DNA from: Plantago major
Taxonomy: Eukaryota > Streptophyta > Magnoliopsida > Lamiales > Plantaginaceae
Direction: 5' to 3'
NCBI GenBank assembly: GCA_026545765.1
Contig: JAIFAC010000029.1
Coordinates: 1 to 64,000 of the forward strand
Length of the DNA: 64,000 nt
A program made the translations under genes and the position numbers. The notes beneath the pieces were generated by a model. That model ran no database searches. It had not been told where the DNA came from and saw nothing but the letters and a program-made list of their open reading frames with translations. Shown here in pieces: positions 51,248 through 64,000 of this stretch. Each line of letters starts with the position of its first letter. Positions within the stretch are counted from its first letter, which is position 1.

Positions 51248-54200
51248 TTGACACAAACTAACCCCATGGAGTGTTTTCACAAAAAACCGTGTACTAACCA
51301 CTTTCGGTTTTCTCGAAAACTTGATGTCCCAAAAATACGTTTATAATTCAAGGTTCGATCAACCAAAATAGTTCAATATGTGCGTAGAATAGGTTTTATA
51401 CCACAAACCATATCATGTGAATAAAATTTGACATAAACTAACTCTATCGAGTGTTTCACAAAAAATCGTGTACTACCCCCTTTGAGTTTTATTGAAGACA
51501 AGAGGTCTCGAAAATACATTTTAAAATTGAGGTTCGATCAACCAAAATAGATCAATATGTGCGTAGAATAGTTTTTATACCACAAACCATGTCATGTGAA
51601 TAAAATTTGACACAAACTAACCCCATGGAGTGTTTTCACAAAAAACCGTGTACTAACCCTTTTGTGTTTTCTCGAAAACTTGATGTCCCAAAAATACGTT
51701 TATAATTCAAGGTTCGATCAACCCAAAATAGTTCAATATGTGCGTAGAATAGGTTTTATACCACAAACCATATCATGTGAATAAAATTTGACACAAACTA
51801 ACTCTATCGAGTGTTTCACAAAAAATCGTGTACTACCCCCTTTGAGTTTTATTGAAGACAAGAGGTCTCGTAAATACATTTTAAAATTGAGGTTCGATCA
51901 ACCAAAATAGATCAATATGTGCGTAGAATAGTTTTTATACCACAAACCATGTCATGTGAATAAAATTTGACACAAACTAACCCAATGGAGTGTTTTCACA
52001 AAAACCGTGTACTAACCTCTTTGGGTTTTATCGAAAACTTGATGTCCCAAAAATACGTTTATAATTCAAGGTTCGATCAACCAAAATAGTTCAATATGTG
52101 CGTAGAATAGGTTTTATACCACAAACCATATCATGTGAATAAAATTTGACACAAACTAACTCTATCGAGTGTTTCACAAAAAATCGTGTACTACCCCTTT
52201 GAGCTTTATTGAAGACAAGAGGTCTCGGAAATACATTTTTAAATTGAGGTTCGATCAACCAAAATAGATCAATATGTGCGTAGAATAGTTTTTATACCAC
52301 AAACCATGTCATGTGAATAAAATTTGACACAAACTAACCCAATGGAGTGTTTTCACAAAAACCGTGTACTAACCCCTTTGGGTTTCTCGAAAAACTGATG
52401 TCCCAAAAATACGTTTATAATTCAAGGTTCGATCAACCAAAATAGTTCAATATGTGCGTAGAATAGGTTTTATACCGCGAACCATATCATGTGAATAAAA
52501 TTTGACACAAACTAACTCTATCGAGTGTTTCACAAAAAATCGTGTACTACCCCCTTTGAGTTTTATTGAAGACAAGAGGTATCGTAAATACGTTTTAAAA
52601 TTGAGGTTCGATCAACCAAAATAGATCAATATGTGCGTAGAATAGTTTTTATACCACAAACCATGTCATGTGAATAAAATTTGACACAAACTAACCCAAT
52701 GGAGTGTTTTCACAAAAACCGTGTACTAACCCCTTTGGGTTTTCTCGAAAACTTGATGTCCCAAAAATACGTTTATAATTCAAGGTTCGATCAACCAAAA
52801 TAATTCAATATGTGCGTAGAATAGGTTTTATTCCACAAACCATATCATGTGAATAAAATTTGAAAGAAACTAACTCTATCGAGTGTTTCAAAAAAATCGT
52901 GTACTACCCCCTTTGAGTTTTATTGAAGACAAGAGGTCTCGTAAATACGTTTTAAAATTGAGGTTCGATCAACCAAAATAGATCAATATGTGCGTAGAAT
53001 AGTTTTTATACCACAAACCATGTCATGTGAATAAAATTTGACACAAACTAACCCCATGGAGTGTTTTCACAAAAACCGTGTACTAAACCCTTTGGGTTTT
53101 CTCGAAAACTTGATGTCCCAAAAATACGTTTATAATTCAAGGTTCGATCAACCAAAATAGTTCAATATGTGCGTAGAATAGGTTTTATTCCACAAACCAT
53201 ATCATGTGAATAAAATTTGACACAAACTAACTCTATCGAGTGTTTCACAAAAAATCGTGTACTACCCCCTTTGAGCTTTATTGAAGACAAGAGGTCTCGG
53301 AAATACATTTTTAAATTGAGGTTCGATCAACCAAAATAGATCAATATGTGCGTAGAATAGTTTTTATACCACAAACCATGTCATGTGAATAAAATTTGAC
53401 ACAAACTAACCCCATGGAGTGTTTTCACAAAAAACCGTGTACTAACCCCTTTGGGTTTTCTCGAAAACTTGATGTCCCAAAAATACGTTTATAATTCAAG
53501 GTTCGATCAACCAAAATAGTTCAATATGTGCGTAGAATAGGTTTTATACCGCGAACCATATCATGTGAATAAAATTTGACACAAACTAACTCTATCGAGT
53601 GTTTCACAAAAAATCGTGTACTACCCCTTTGAGTTTTATTGAGGACAAGAGGTCTCGTAAATACGTTTTAAAATTGAGGTTCGATCAACCAAAATAGATC
53701 AATGTGTGCGTAGAATATTTTTATACCAGAAACCATGTCATGTGAATAAAATTTGACACAAACTAACCCCATGGAGTGTTTTCACAAAAACCGTGTACTA
53801 AACCCTTTTGGTTTTATCGAAAACTTGATGCCCCAAAAAATCGTTTATAATTCAAGGTTCGATCAACCAAAATAGTTCAATATGTACGTAGAATAGGTTT
53901 TATACTGCGAACCATATCATGTGAATAAAATTTGACATAAACTAACTCTATCGAGTGTTTCACAAAAAATCGTGTACTACCCCCTTTGAGTTTTATTGAA
54001 GACAAGAGGTCTCGAAAATACATTTTAAAATTGAGGTTCGATCAACCAAAATAGATCAATATGTGCGTAGAATAGTTTTTATACCACAAACCATGTCATG
54101 TGAATAAAATTTGACACAAACTAACCCAATGGAGTGTTTTCACAAAAACCGTGTACTAACCCCTTTGGGTTTTCTCGAAAACTTGATGTCCCAAAAATAC

Positions 54201-57200
54201 GTTTATAATTCAAGGTTCGATCAACCAAAATAGTTCAATATGTGCATAGAATAGGTTTTATACCACAAACCATATCATGTGAATAAAATTTGACACAAAC
54301 TAACTCTATCGAGTGTTTCACAAAAAATCGTGTACTACCCCTTTTGAGCTTTATTGAAGACAAGAGGTCTCGGAAATACGTTTTAAAATTGAGGTTCGAT
54401 CAACCAAAATAGATCAATATGTGCGTAGAATAGTTTTTATACCACAAACCATGTCATGTGAATAAAATTTGACACAAACTAACCCAATGGAGTGTTTTCA
54501 CAAAAACCGTGTACTAACCCCTTTGGGTTTTCTCGAAAACTTGATGTCCCAAAAATACGTTTATAATTCAAGGTTCGATCAACCAAAATAGTTCAATATG
54601 TGCGTAGAATAGGTTTTATACCACAAACCATATCATGTGAATAAAATTTGACATAAACTAACTCTATCGAGTGTTTCACAAAAAATCGTGTACTACCCCC
54701 TTTGAGTTTTATTGAAGACAAGAGGTATCGTAAATACGTTTTAAAATTGAGGTTCGATCAACCAAAATAGATCAATATGTGCGTAGAATAGTTTTTATAC
54801 CACAAACCATGTCATGTGAATAAAATTTGACACAAACTAACCCCATGGAGTGTTTTCACAAAAAACCGTGTACTAACCACTTTCGGTTTTCTCGAAAACT
54901 TGATGTCCCAAAAATACGTTTATAATTCAAGGTTCGATCTACCAAAATAGTTCAATATAATAGTAGAATAGGTTTTATTACAAACCATATCATGTGAATA
55001 AAATTTGACACAAACTAACTCTATCGAGTGTTTCAAAAAAATCGTGTACTACCCCTTTGAGTTTTATTGAAGACAAGAGGTCTCAGAATACGTTTTAAAA
55101 TTGAGGTTCGATCAACCAAAATAGATCAATATGTGCGTAGAATAGTTTTTATACCACAAACCATGTCATGTGAATAAAATTTGACACAAACTAACCCATG
55201 GAGTGTTTTCACAAAAAACCGTGTACTAACCCCTTTGGGTTTTCTCGAAAACTTGATGTCCCAAAAATACGTTTATAATTCAAGGTTCGATCAACCAAAA
55301 TAGTCAATATGTGCGTAGAATAGGTTTTATACCACAAACCATATCATGTGAATAAAATTTGACATAAACTAACTCTATCGAGTGTTTCACAAAAAATCGT
55401 GTACTACCCCCTTTGAGTTTTATTGAAGACAAGAGGTATCGTAAATACGTTTTAAAATTGAGGTTCGATCAACCAAAATAGATCAATATGTGCGTAGAAT
55501 AGTTTTTATACCACAAACCATGTCATGTGAATAAAATTTGACACAAACTAACCCCATGGAGTGTTTCCACAAAAAACCGTGTACTAACCCATTTGGGTTT
55601 TCTCGAAAACTTGATGACCCAAAAATACGTTTATAATTCAAGGTTCGATAAACCAAAATAGTTCAATATGTGCGTAGAATAGGTTTTATACCACAAACCA
55701 TATCATGTGAATAAAATTTGACATAAACTAACTCTATCGAGTGTTTCAAAAAAAAATCGTGTACTACCCCTTTGAGTTTTATTGAAGAGAAGAGGTATCG
55801 TAAATACGTTTTAAAATTGAGGTTCGATCAACCAAAATAGATCAATATGTGCGTAGAATAGTTTTTATACCACAAACCATGTCATGTGAATAAAATTTGA
55901 CACAAACTAACCCATGGAGTGTTTTCACAAAAAACCGTGTACTAACCCCTTTGGGTTTTCTCGAAAACTTGATGTCCCAAAAATACGTTTATAATTCAAG
56001 GTTCGATCAACCAAAATAGTCAATATGTGCGTAGAATAGGTTTTATACCGCGAACCATATCATGTGAATAAAATTTGACACAAACTAACTCTATCGAGTG
56101 TTTCACAAAAAATCGTGTACTACCCCCTTTGAGTTTTATTGAAGACAAGAGGTCACCAAAAAACGTTTTAAAATACAGGTTCGATCAACCAAAATAGATC
56201 AATATTTGTGTAGAATAGTTTTTATACCACAAACCATGTCATGTGAATAAAATTTGACACAAACTAACCCCATGGAGTGTTTTCACAAAAAACCGTGTAC
56301 TAACCACTTTCGGTTTTCTCGAAAACTTGATGTCCCAAAAATACGTTTATAATTCAAGGTTCGATCAACCAAAATAGTTCAATATGTGCGTAGAATAGGT
56401 TTTATTCCACAAACCATATCATGTGAATAAAATTTGACACAAACTAACTCTATCGAGTGTTTCAAAAAAATCGTGTACTACCCCTTTGAGTTTTATTGAA
56501 GACAAGAGGTCTCGGAAATACATTTTTAAATTGAGGTTCGATCAACCAAAATAGATCAATATGTGCGTAGAATAGTTTTTATACCACAAACCATGTCATG
56601 TGAATAAAATTTGACACAAACTAACCCCATGGAGTGTTTTCACAAAAAACCGTGTACTAACCCCTTTGGGTTTTCTCGAAAACTTGATGTCCCAAAAATA
56701 CGTTTATAATTCAAGGTTCGATCAACCAAAATAGTTCAATATAAAGTAGAATAGGTTTTATTCCACAAACCATATCATGTGAATAAAATTTGACACAAAC
56801 TAACTCTATCGAGTGTTTCAAAAAAATCGTGTACTACCCCTTTGAGTTTTATTGAAGACAAGAGGTCTCGTAAATACGTTTTAAAATTGAGGTTCGATCA
56901 ACCAAAATAGATCAATATGTGCATAGAATAGTTTTTATACCACAAACCATGTCATGTGAATAAAATTTGACACAAACTAACCCATGGAGTGTTTTCACAA
57001 AAAACCGTGTACTAACCCCTTTGGGTTTTCTCGAAAACTTGATGTCCCAAAAATACGTTTATAATTCAAGGTTCGATCAACCAAAATAGTTCAATATGTG
57101 CGTAGAATAGGTTTTATACCGCGGACCATATCATGTGAATAAAATTTGACATAAACTAACTCTATCGAGTGTTTCACAAAAAATCGTGTACTACCCCCTT

Positions 57201-58042
57201 TGAGTTTTATTGAAGACAAGAGGTATCGTAAATACGTTTTAAAATTGAGGTTCGATCAACCAAAATAGATCAATATGTGCGTAGAATAGTTTTTATACCA
57301 CAAACCATGTCATGTGAATAAAATTTGACACAAACTAACCCCATGGAGTGTTTTCACAAAAAACCGTGTACTAACCCCTTTGGGTTTTCTCGAAAACTTG
57401 ATGTCCCAAAAATACGTTTATAATTCAAGGTTCGATCAACCAAAATAGTTCAATATGTGCGTAGAATAGGTTTTATACCGCGAACCATATCATGTGAATA
57501 AAATTTGACACAAACTAACTCTATCGAGTGTTTCACAAAAAATCGTGTACTACCCCCTTTGAGTTTTATTGAAGACAAGAGGTCTCGTAAATACATTTTA
57601 AAATTGAGGTTCGATCAACCAAAATAGATCAATATGTGCGTAGAATAGTTTTTATACCACAAACCATGTCATGTGAATAAAATTTGACACAAACTAACCC
57701 CATGGAGTGTTTTCACAAAAAACCGTGTACTAACCACTTTCGGTTTTCTCGAAAACTTGATGTCCCAAAAATACGTTTATAATTCAAGGTTCGATCAACC
57801 AAAATAGTTCAATATGTGCGTAGAATAGGTTTTATACCACAAACCATATCATGTGAATAAAATTTGACATAAACTAACTCTATCGAGTGTTTCAAAAAAA
57901 ATCGTGTACTACCCCCTTTGAGTTTTATTGAAGACAAGAGGTATCGTAAATACGTTTTAAAATTGAGGTTCGATCAACCAAAATAGATCAATATGTGCGT
58001 AGAATAGTTTTTATACCACAAACCATGTCATGTGAATAAAAT
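51248..58042. repeat. Regular A-B block, near consensus
   Basis: Alternation is strict from A 51248 to B 57864 (38 monomers). The A at 53753 (tactaaacccttttgg, gatgccccaaaaaatcg) and the B at 56075 (ggtcaccaaaaaacg, aaatacagg, atatttgtgtag) are the only clearly diverged units. The A at 55538 is the third copy of the gtgtttccac haplotype. Confidence 0.94.
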
Positions 58043-58221
58043 TTGACACAAACTAACCCATGGAGTGTTTTCACAAAAAACCATGTACTAACCCCTTTCG
58101 GTTTTCTCGAAAACTTGATGTCCCAAAAATACATTTATAATTCAAGGTTCGATCAACCAAAATAGATCAATATGTGCGTAGAATAGTTTTTATACCACAA
58201 ACCATGTCATGTGAATAAAAT
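58043..58221. repeat. Recurrent A/B hybrid monomer, copy 5
   Basis: A body with cccatgg, accatgtactaacccctttcgg and acatttataattcaagg; B tail; followed by A at 58222. Within the body it matches copy 1 (7062) in all the marks I compared, though about 51 kb away. Confidence 0.9.
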
Positions 58222-60725
58222 TTGACACAAACTAACCCATGGAGTGTTTTCACAAAAACCGTGTACTAACCCCTTTGGGTTTTCTCGAAAACTTGATGTC
58301 CCAAAAATACGTTTATAATTCAAGGTTCGATCAACCAAAATAGTTCAATATGTGCGTAGAATAGGTTTTATACCGCGGACCATATCATGTGAATAAAATT
58401 TGACATAAACTAACTCTATCGAGTGTTTCACAAAAAATCGTGTACTACCCCCTTTGAGTTTTATTGAAGACAAGAGGTATCGTAAATACGTTTTAAAATT
58501 GAGGTTCGATCAACCAAAATAGATCAATATGTGCGTAGAATAGTTTTTATACCACAAACCATGTCATGTGAATAAAATTTGACACAAACTAACCCCATGG
58601 AGTGTTTTCACAAAAAACCGTGTACTAACCCCTTTGGGTTTTCTCGAAAACTTGATGTCCCAAAAATACGTTAATAATTCAAGGATCGATCAACCAAAAT
58701 AGTTCAGTACGTAGAATAGGTTTTATACCGCGAACCATATCATGTGAATAAAATTTGACACAAACTAACTCTATCGAGTGTTTCACAAAAAATCGTGTAC
58801 TACCCCCTTTGAGCTTTATTGAAGACAAGAGGTCTCGGAAATACATTTTTAAATTGAGGTTCGATCAACCAAAATAGATCAATATGTGCGTAGAATAGTT
58901 TTTATACCACAAACCATGTCATGTGAATAAAATTTGACACAAACTAACCCAATGGAGTGTTTTCACAAAAACCGTGTACTAACCCCTTTGGGTTTTCCCG
59001 AAAACTTGATGTCCCAAAAATACGTTTATAATTCAAGGTTCGATCAACCAAAATAGTTCAATATGTGCGTAGAATAGGTTTTATACCGCGGACCATATCA
59101 TGTGAATAAAATTTGACATAAACTAACTCTATCGAGTGTTTCACAAAAAATCGTGTACTACCCCCTTTGAGTTTTATTGAAGACAAGAGGTATCGTAAAT
59201 ACGTTTTAAAATTGAGGTTCGATCAACCAAAATAGATCAATATGTGCGTAGAATAGTTTTTATACCACAAACCATGTCATGTGAATAAAATTTGACACAA
59301 ACTAACCCATGGAGTGTTTTCACAAAAAACCGTGTACTAACCCCTTTCGGTTTTCTCGAAAACTTGATGTCCCAAAAATACGTTTATAATTCAAGGTTCG
59401 ATCAACCAAAATAGTTCAATATGTGCGTAGAATAGGTTTTATACCACAAACCATATCATGTGAATAAAATTTGACACAAACTAACTCTATCGAGTGTTTC
59501 AAAAAAATCGTGTACTACCCCCTTTGAGTTTTATTGAAGACAAGAGGTCTCGTAAATACGTTTTAAAATTGAGGTTCGATCAACCAAAATAGATCAATAT
59601 GTGCGTAGAATAGTTTTTATACCACAAACCATGTCATGTGAATAAAATTTGACACAAACTAACCCCATGGAGTGTTTTCACAAAAAACCGTGTACTAACC
59701 ACTTTCGGTTTTCTCGAAAACTTGATGTCCCAAAAATACGTTAATAATTCAAGGATCGATCAACCAAAATAGTTCAATATGTGCGTAGAATAGGTTTTAT
59801 ACCGCGAACCATATCATGTGAATAAAATTTGACACAAACTAACTCTATCGAGTGTTTCACAAAAAATCGTGTACTACCCCCTTTGAGCTTTATTGAAGAC
59901 AAGAGGTCTCGGAAATACATTTTTAAATTGAGGTTCGATCAACCAAAATAGATCAATATGTGCGTAGAATAGTTTTTATACCACAAACCATGTCATGTGA
60001 ATAAAATTTGACACAAACTAACCCAATGGAGTGTTTTCACAAAAAACCGTGTACTAACCCCCTTTGGGTTTTCTCGAAAACTTGATGTCCCAAAAATACG
60101 TTTATAATTCAAGGTTCGATCAACCAAAACAGTTCAATATGTGCGTAGAATAGATTTTATACCGCGTAGAATATCATGTGAATAAAATTTGACACAAACT
60201 AACTCTATCGAGTGTTTCACAAAAAATCGTGTACTACCCCCTTTGAGTTTTATTGAAGACAAGAGGTAACGTAAATACGTTTTAAAATTGAGGTTCGATC
60301 AACCAAAATAGATCAATATGTGCGTAGAATAGTTTTTATACCACAAACCATGTCATGTGAATAAAATTTGACACAAACTAACCCCATGGAGTGTTTTCAC
60401 AAAAACCGTGTACTAACCCCTTTGGGTTTTCTCGAAAACTTGATGTCCCAAAAATACGTTTATAATTCAAGGTTCGATCAACCAAAATAGTTCAATATGT
60501 GCGTAGAATAGGTTTTATACCACAAACCATATCATGTGAATAAAATTTGACATAAACTAACTCTATCGAGTGTTTCACAAAAAATCGTGTACTACCCCCT
60601 TTGAGTTTTATTGAAGACAAGAGGTATCGTAAATACGTTTTAAAATTGAGGTTCGATCAACCAAAATAGATCAATATGTGCGTAGAATAGTTTTTATACC
60701 ACAAACCATGTCATGTGAATAAAAT
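58222..60725. repeat. Regular A-B block
   Basis: Fourteen monomers alternate from A 58222 to B 60547. The A at 59292 (cccatgg, cccctttcgg, A tail) looks like the non-recombinant form of the A body found in the hybrids. The A at 60008 has a diverged tail (agattttataccgcgtagaatatc). The A at 58579 lacks most of the indel-prone site (gttcagtacgtag). Confidence 0.94.
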
Positions 60726-60904
60726 TTGACACAAACTAACCCATGGAGTGTTTTCACAAAAAACCGTGTACTAACCCCTTTCGGTTTTCTCGAAAACTTG
60801 ATGTCCCAAAAATACATTTATAATTCAAGGTTCGATCAACCAAAATAGATCAATATGTGCGTAGAATAGTTTTTATACCACAAACCATGTCATGTGAATA
60901 AAAT
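60726..60904. repeat. Recurrent A/B hybrid monomer, copy 6
   Basis: A body with cccatgg, cccctttcgg and acatttataattcaagg; B tail; followed by A at 60905. It lies 2683 bp (15 monomers) after copy 5, the closest spacing between two hybrids. Confidence 0.9.
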
Positions 60905-63900
60905 TTGACACAAACTAACCCCATGGAGTGTTTTCACAAAAAACCGTGTACTAACCCCTTTGGGTTTTCTCGAAAACTTGATGTCCCAAAAATACGTTTA
61001 TAATTCAAGGTTCGATCAACCAAAATAGTTCAATATGTACGTAGAATAGGTTTTATACTGCGAACCATATCATGTGAATAAAATTTGACATAAACTAACT
61101 CTATCGAGTGTTTCACAAAAAATCGTGTACTACCCCCTTTGAGTTTTATTGAAGACAAGAGGTCTCGTAAATACGTTTTAAAATTGAGGTTCGATCAACC
61201 AAAATAGATCAATATGTGCGTAGAATAGTTTTTATACCACAAACCATGTCATGTGAATAAAATTTGACACAAACTAACCCCATGGAGTGTTTTCACAAAA
61301 AACCGTGTACTAACCCTTTTGTGTTTTCTCGAAAACTTGATGTCCCAAAAATACGTTTATAATTCAAGGTTCGATCAACCCAAAATAGTTCAATATGTGC
61401 GTAGAATAGGTTTTATACCGCGAACCATATCATGTGAATAAAATTTGACACAAACTAACTCTATCGAGTGTTTCACAAAAAATCGTGTACTACCCCTTTG
61501 AGCTTTACTGAAGACAAGAGGTCTCGGAAATACATTTTTAAATTGAGGTTCGATCAACCAAAATAGATCAATATGTGCGTAGAATAGTTTTTATACCACA
61601 AACCATGTCATGTGAATAAAATTTGACACAAACTAACCCAATGGAGTGTTTTCACAAAAACCGTGTACTAACCCCTTTGGGTTTTCTCGAAAACTTGATG
61701 TCCCAAAAATACGTTTATAATTCAAGGTTCGATCAACCAAAATAGTTCAATATGTGCGTAGAATAGGTTTTATACCGCGGACCATATCATGTGAATAAAA
61801 TTTGACATAAACTAACTCTATCGAGTGTTTCACAAAAAATCGTGTACTACCCCCTTTGAGTTTTATTGAAGACAAGAGGTATCGTAAATACGTTTTAAAA
61901 TTGAGGTTCGATCAACCAAAATAGATCAATATGTGCGTAGAATAGTTTTTATACCACAAACCATGTCATGTGAATAAAATTTGACACAAACTAACCCCAT
62001 GGAGTGTTTTCACAAAAAACCGTGTACTAACCCCTTTGGATTTCTCGAAAACTTGATGACCCAAAAATACGTTTATAATTCAAGGTTCGATCAACCAAAA
62101 TAGTTCAATATGTGCGTAGAATAGGTTTTATTCCACAAACCATATCATGTGAATAAAATTTGAAAGAAACTAACTCTATCGAGTGTTTCAAAAAAATAGT
62201 GTACTACGCCTTTGAGTTTTATTGAGGTCCCGAAAATACGTTTTAAAATTGAGGTTCGATCAACCAAAATAGATCAATATGTGCGTAGAATAGTTTTTAT
62301 ACCACAAACCATGTCATGTGAATAAAATTTGACACAAACTAACCCCATGGAGTGTTTTCACAAAAAACCGTGTACTAACCACTTTCGGTTTTCTCGAAAA
62401 CTTGATGTCCCAAAAATACGTTAATAATTCAAGGATCGATCAACCAAAATATTTCAATATGTGCGTAGAATAGGTTTTATACCGCGAACCATATCACGTG
62501 AATAAAATTTGACACAAACTAATTCTATCGAGTGTTTCACAAAAAATCGTGTACTACCCCCTTTGAGCTTTATTGAAGACAAGAGGTCTCGGAAATACAT
62601 TTTTAAATTGAGGTTCGATCAACCAAAATAGATCAATATGTGCGTAGAATAGTTTTTATACCACAAACCATGTCATGTGAATAAAATTTGACACAAACTA
62701 ACCCAATGGAGTGTTTTCACAAAAACCGTGTACTAACCCCTTTGGGTTTTCTCGAAAACTTGATGTCCCAAAAATACGTTTATAATTCAAGGTTCGATCA
62801 ACCAAAATAGTTCAATATGTGCGTAGAATAGGTTTTATACCGCGAACCATATCATGTGAATAAAATTTGACACAAACTAACTCTATCGAGTGTTTCACAA
62901 AAAATCGTGTACTACCCCCTTTGAGTTTTATTGAAGACAAGAGGTCTCGAAAATACATTTTAAAATTGAGGTTCGATCAACCAAAATAGATCAATATGTG
63001 CGTAGAATAGTTTTTATACCACAAACCATGTCATGCGAATAAAATTTGACACAAACTAACCCATGGAGTGTTTTCACAAAAACCGTGTACTAACCCCTTT
63101 GGGTTTTCTCGAAAACTTGATGTCCCAAAAATACGTTTATAATTCAAGGTTCGATCAACCAAAATAGTTCAATATGTGCGTAGAATAGGTTTTATACCGC
63201 GGACCATATCATGTGAATAAAATTTGACATAAACTAACTCTATCGAGTGTTTCACAAAAATTCGTGTACTACCCCCTTTGAGTTTTATTGAAGACAAGAG
63301 GTATCGTAAATACATTTTAAAATTGAGGTTCGATCAACCAAAATAGATCAATATGTGCGTAGAATAGTTTTTATACCACAAACCATGTCATGTGAATAAA
63401 ATTTGACACAAACTAACCCCATGGAGTGTTTTCACAAAAACCGTGTACTAACCCCTTTGGGTTTTCTCGAAAACTTGATGTCCCAAAAATACGTTTATAA
63501 TTCAAGGTTCGATCAACCAAAATAGTTCAATATGTGCGTAGAATAGGTTTTATACCGCGAACCATATCATGTGAATAAAATTTGACACAAACTAACTCTA
63601 TCGAGTGTTTCACAAAATCGTGTACTACCCCCTTTGAGCTTTATTGAAGACAAGAGGTCTCGGAAATACATTTTTAAATTGAGGTTCGATCAACCAAAAT
63701 AGATCAATATGTGCGTAGAATAGTTTTTATACCACAAACCATGTCATGTGAATAAAATTTGACACAAACTAACCCCATGGAGTGTTTTCACAAAAAACCG
63801 TGTACTAACCACTTTCGGTTTTCTCGAAAACTTGATGTCCCAAAAATACGTTTATAATTCAAGGTTCGATCAACCAAAATAGTTCAATATGTGCGTAGAA

Positions 63901-64000
63901 TAGGTTTTATACCACAAACCATATCATGTGAATAAAATTTGACATAAACTAACTCTATCGAGTGTTTCACAAAAAATCGTGTACTACCCCCTTTGAGTTT
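60905..64000. repeat. Regular A-B block, right edge of window
   Basis: Alternation is strict from A 60905 to the truncated B at 63939, which is cut by the window end after 62 bp. The B at 62160 has a short loss (tattgaggtcccgaaaatacg). The dimer at 62329-62687 is the distant partner of 7241-7599. No array boundary is visible at this end. Confidence 0.94.

Larger units (their letters stand above)
1..64000. repeat. Uninterrupted ~178-bp satellite array, A/B dimeric higher-order repeat
   Basis: The entire window is head-to-tail satellite DNA. I marked 360 monomer starts by eye (first at 2, last partial copy at 63939), mean spacing about 178.1 bp. All are in one orientation, with no unique spacer, gene or transposon between them. 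Two monomer types alternate (A, 180 bp; B, 179 bp), so the homogenised unit is a ~357-359 bp dimer. Such arrays in eukaryotes usually lie at centromeres or pericentromeric heterochromatin; that location is inferred from unit length, AT content and array size and is not shown by any sequence here. The array runs off both ends of the window, so its true length is unknown. The family is not one I recognise by name. Confidence 0.98.

Noticed and set aside
1..64000. CRISPR array
   Set aside because: Repeats are regularly spaced, but there are no unique spacers; the whole ~180-bp unit is repeated. Unit length, AT content and array size fit a eukaryotic satellite.
1..64000. Telomeric repeats or subtelomere boundary
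   Set aside because: Strings such as ccctttgggtttt resemble plant telomere units only loosely; no tandem ccctaaa or ttaggg runs are present in either orientation.

Overview
The whole window is one uninterrupted tandem satellite array. I find no protein gene, RNA gene, transposon, inverted segment or unique spacer in it. By hand I located 360 monomer starts, taking the recurring ttgaca / ttgaaag at each unit junction as position 1. Mean spacing is about 178 bp, and every monomer lies in the same orientation. The DNA is about 34% G+C. This organisation is typical of a eukaryotic nuclear centromeric or pericentromeric satellite. The ~178-180 bp unit matches the size class common in flowering plants, though insects and other animals also have AT-rich satellites of similar length. 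I do not recognise the sequence as any named family, so the organism is not identified.

The basic unit is a two-monomer higher-order repeat. Monomer A (consensus 180 bp, head taaccccatggag) alternates with monomer B (consensus 179 bp, head taactctatcgag), giving a 359-bp dimer; 36076-36434 is a consensus-perfect copy. A and B are about 85% identical by eye, but unevenly. The last ~77 bp differ at only about 3 positions, while the first ~102 bp differ at about 23. The conserved part carries a short dyad, ggttcgatcaacc, present in nearly every monomer.

The alternation is broken at a limited number of places. Six monomers (7062, 24820, 41952, 51069, 58043, 60726) are the same kind of hybrid: an A body joined to a B tail inside a 20-bp identical block, followed directly by another A. 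One monomer (35719) is the reciprocal B/A product. B-B doublets or triplets occur near 4062, 6539-6888, 13800, 18601, 21624, 30889, 35719 and 37677. Several of these contain mosaic monomers that switch type two or three times.

The window is graded from left to right. The left third (about 2-22.9 kb) has shorter monomers (mean ~177.2 bp), more indels, degenerate patches and most register breaks. The right third (44-64 kb) is close to consensus (mean ~178.7 bp), and its only breaks are hybrids of the recurrent kind. This may be a real gradient from a less homogenised to a more homogenised part of the array, or uneven assembly polishing. Rare multi-variant haplotypes recur at sites 1.6 to 55 kb apart, which points to copying or exchange between distant parts of the array.
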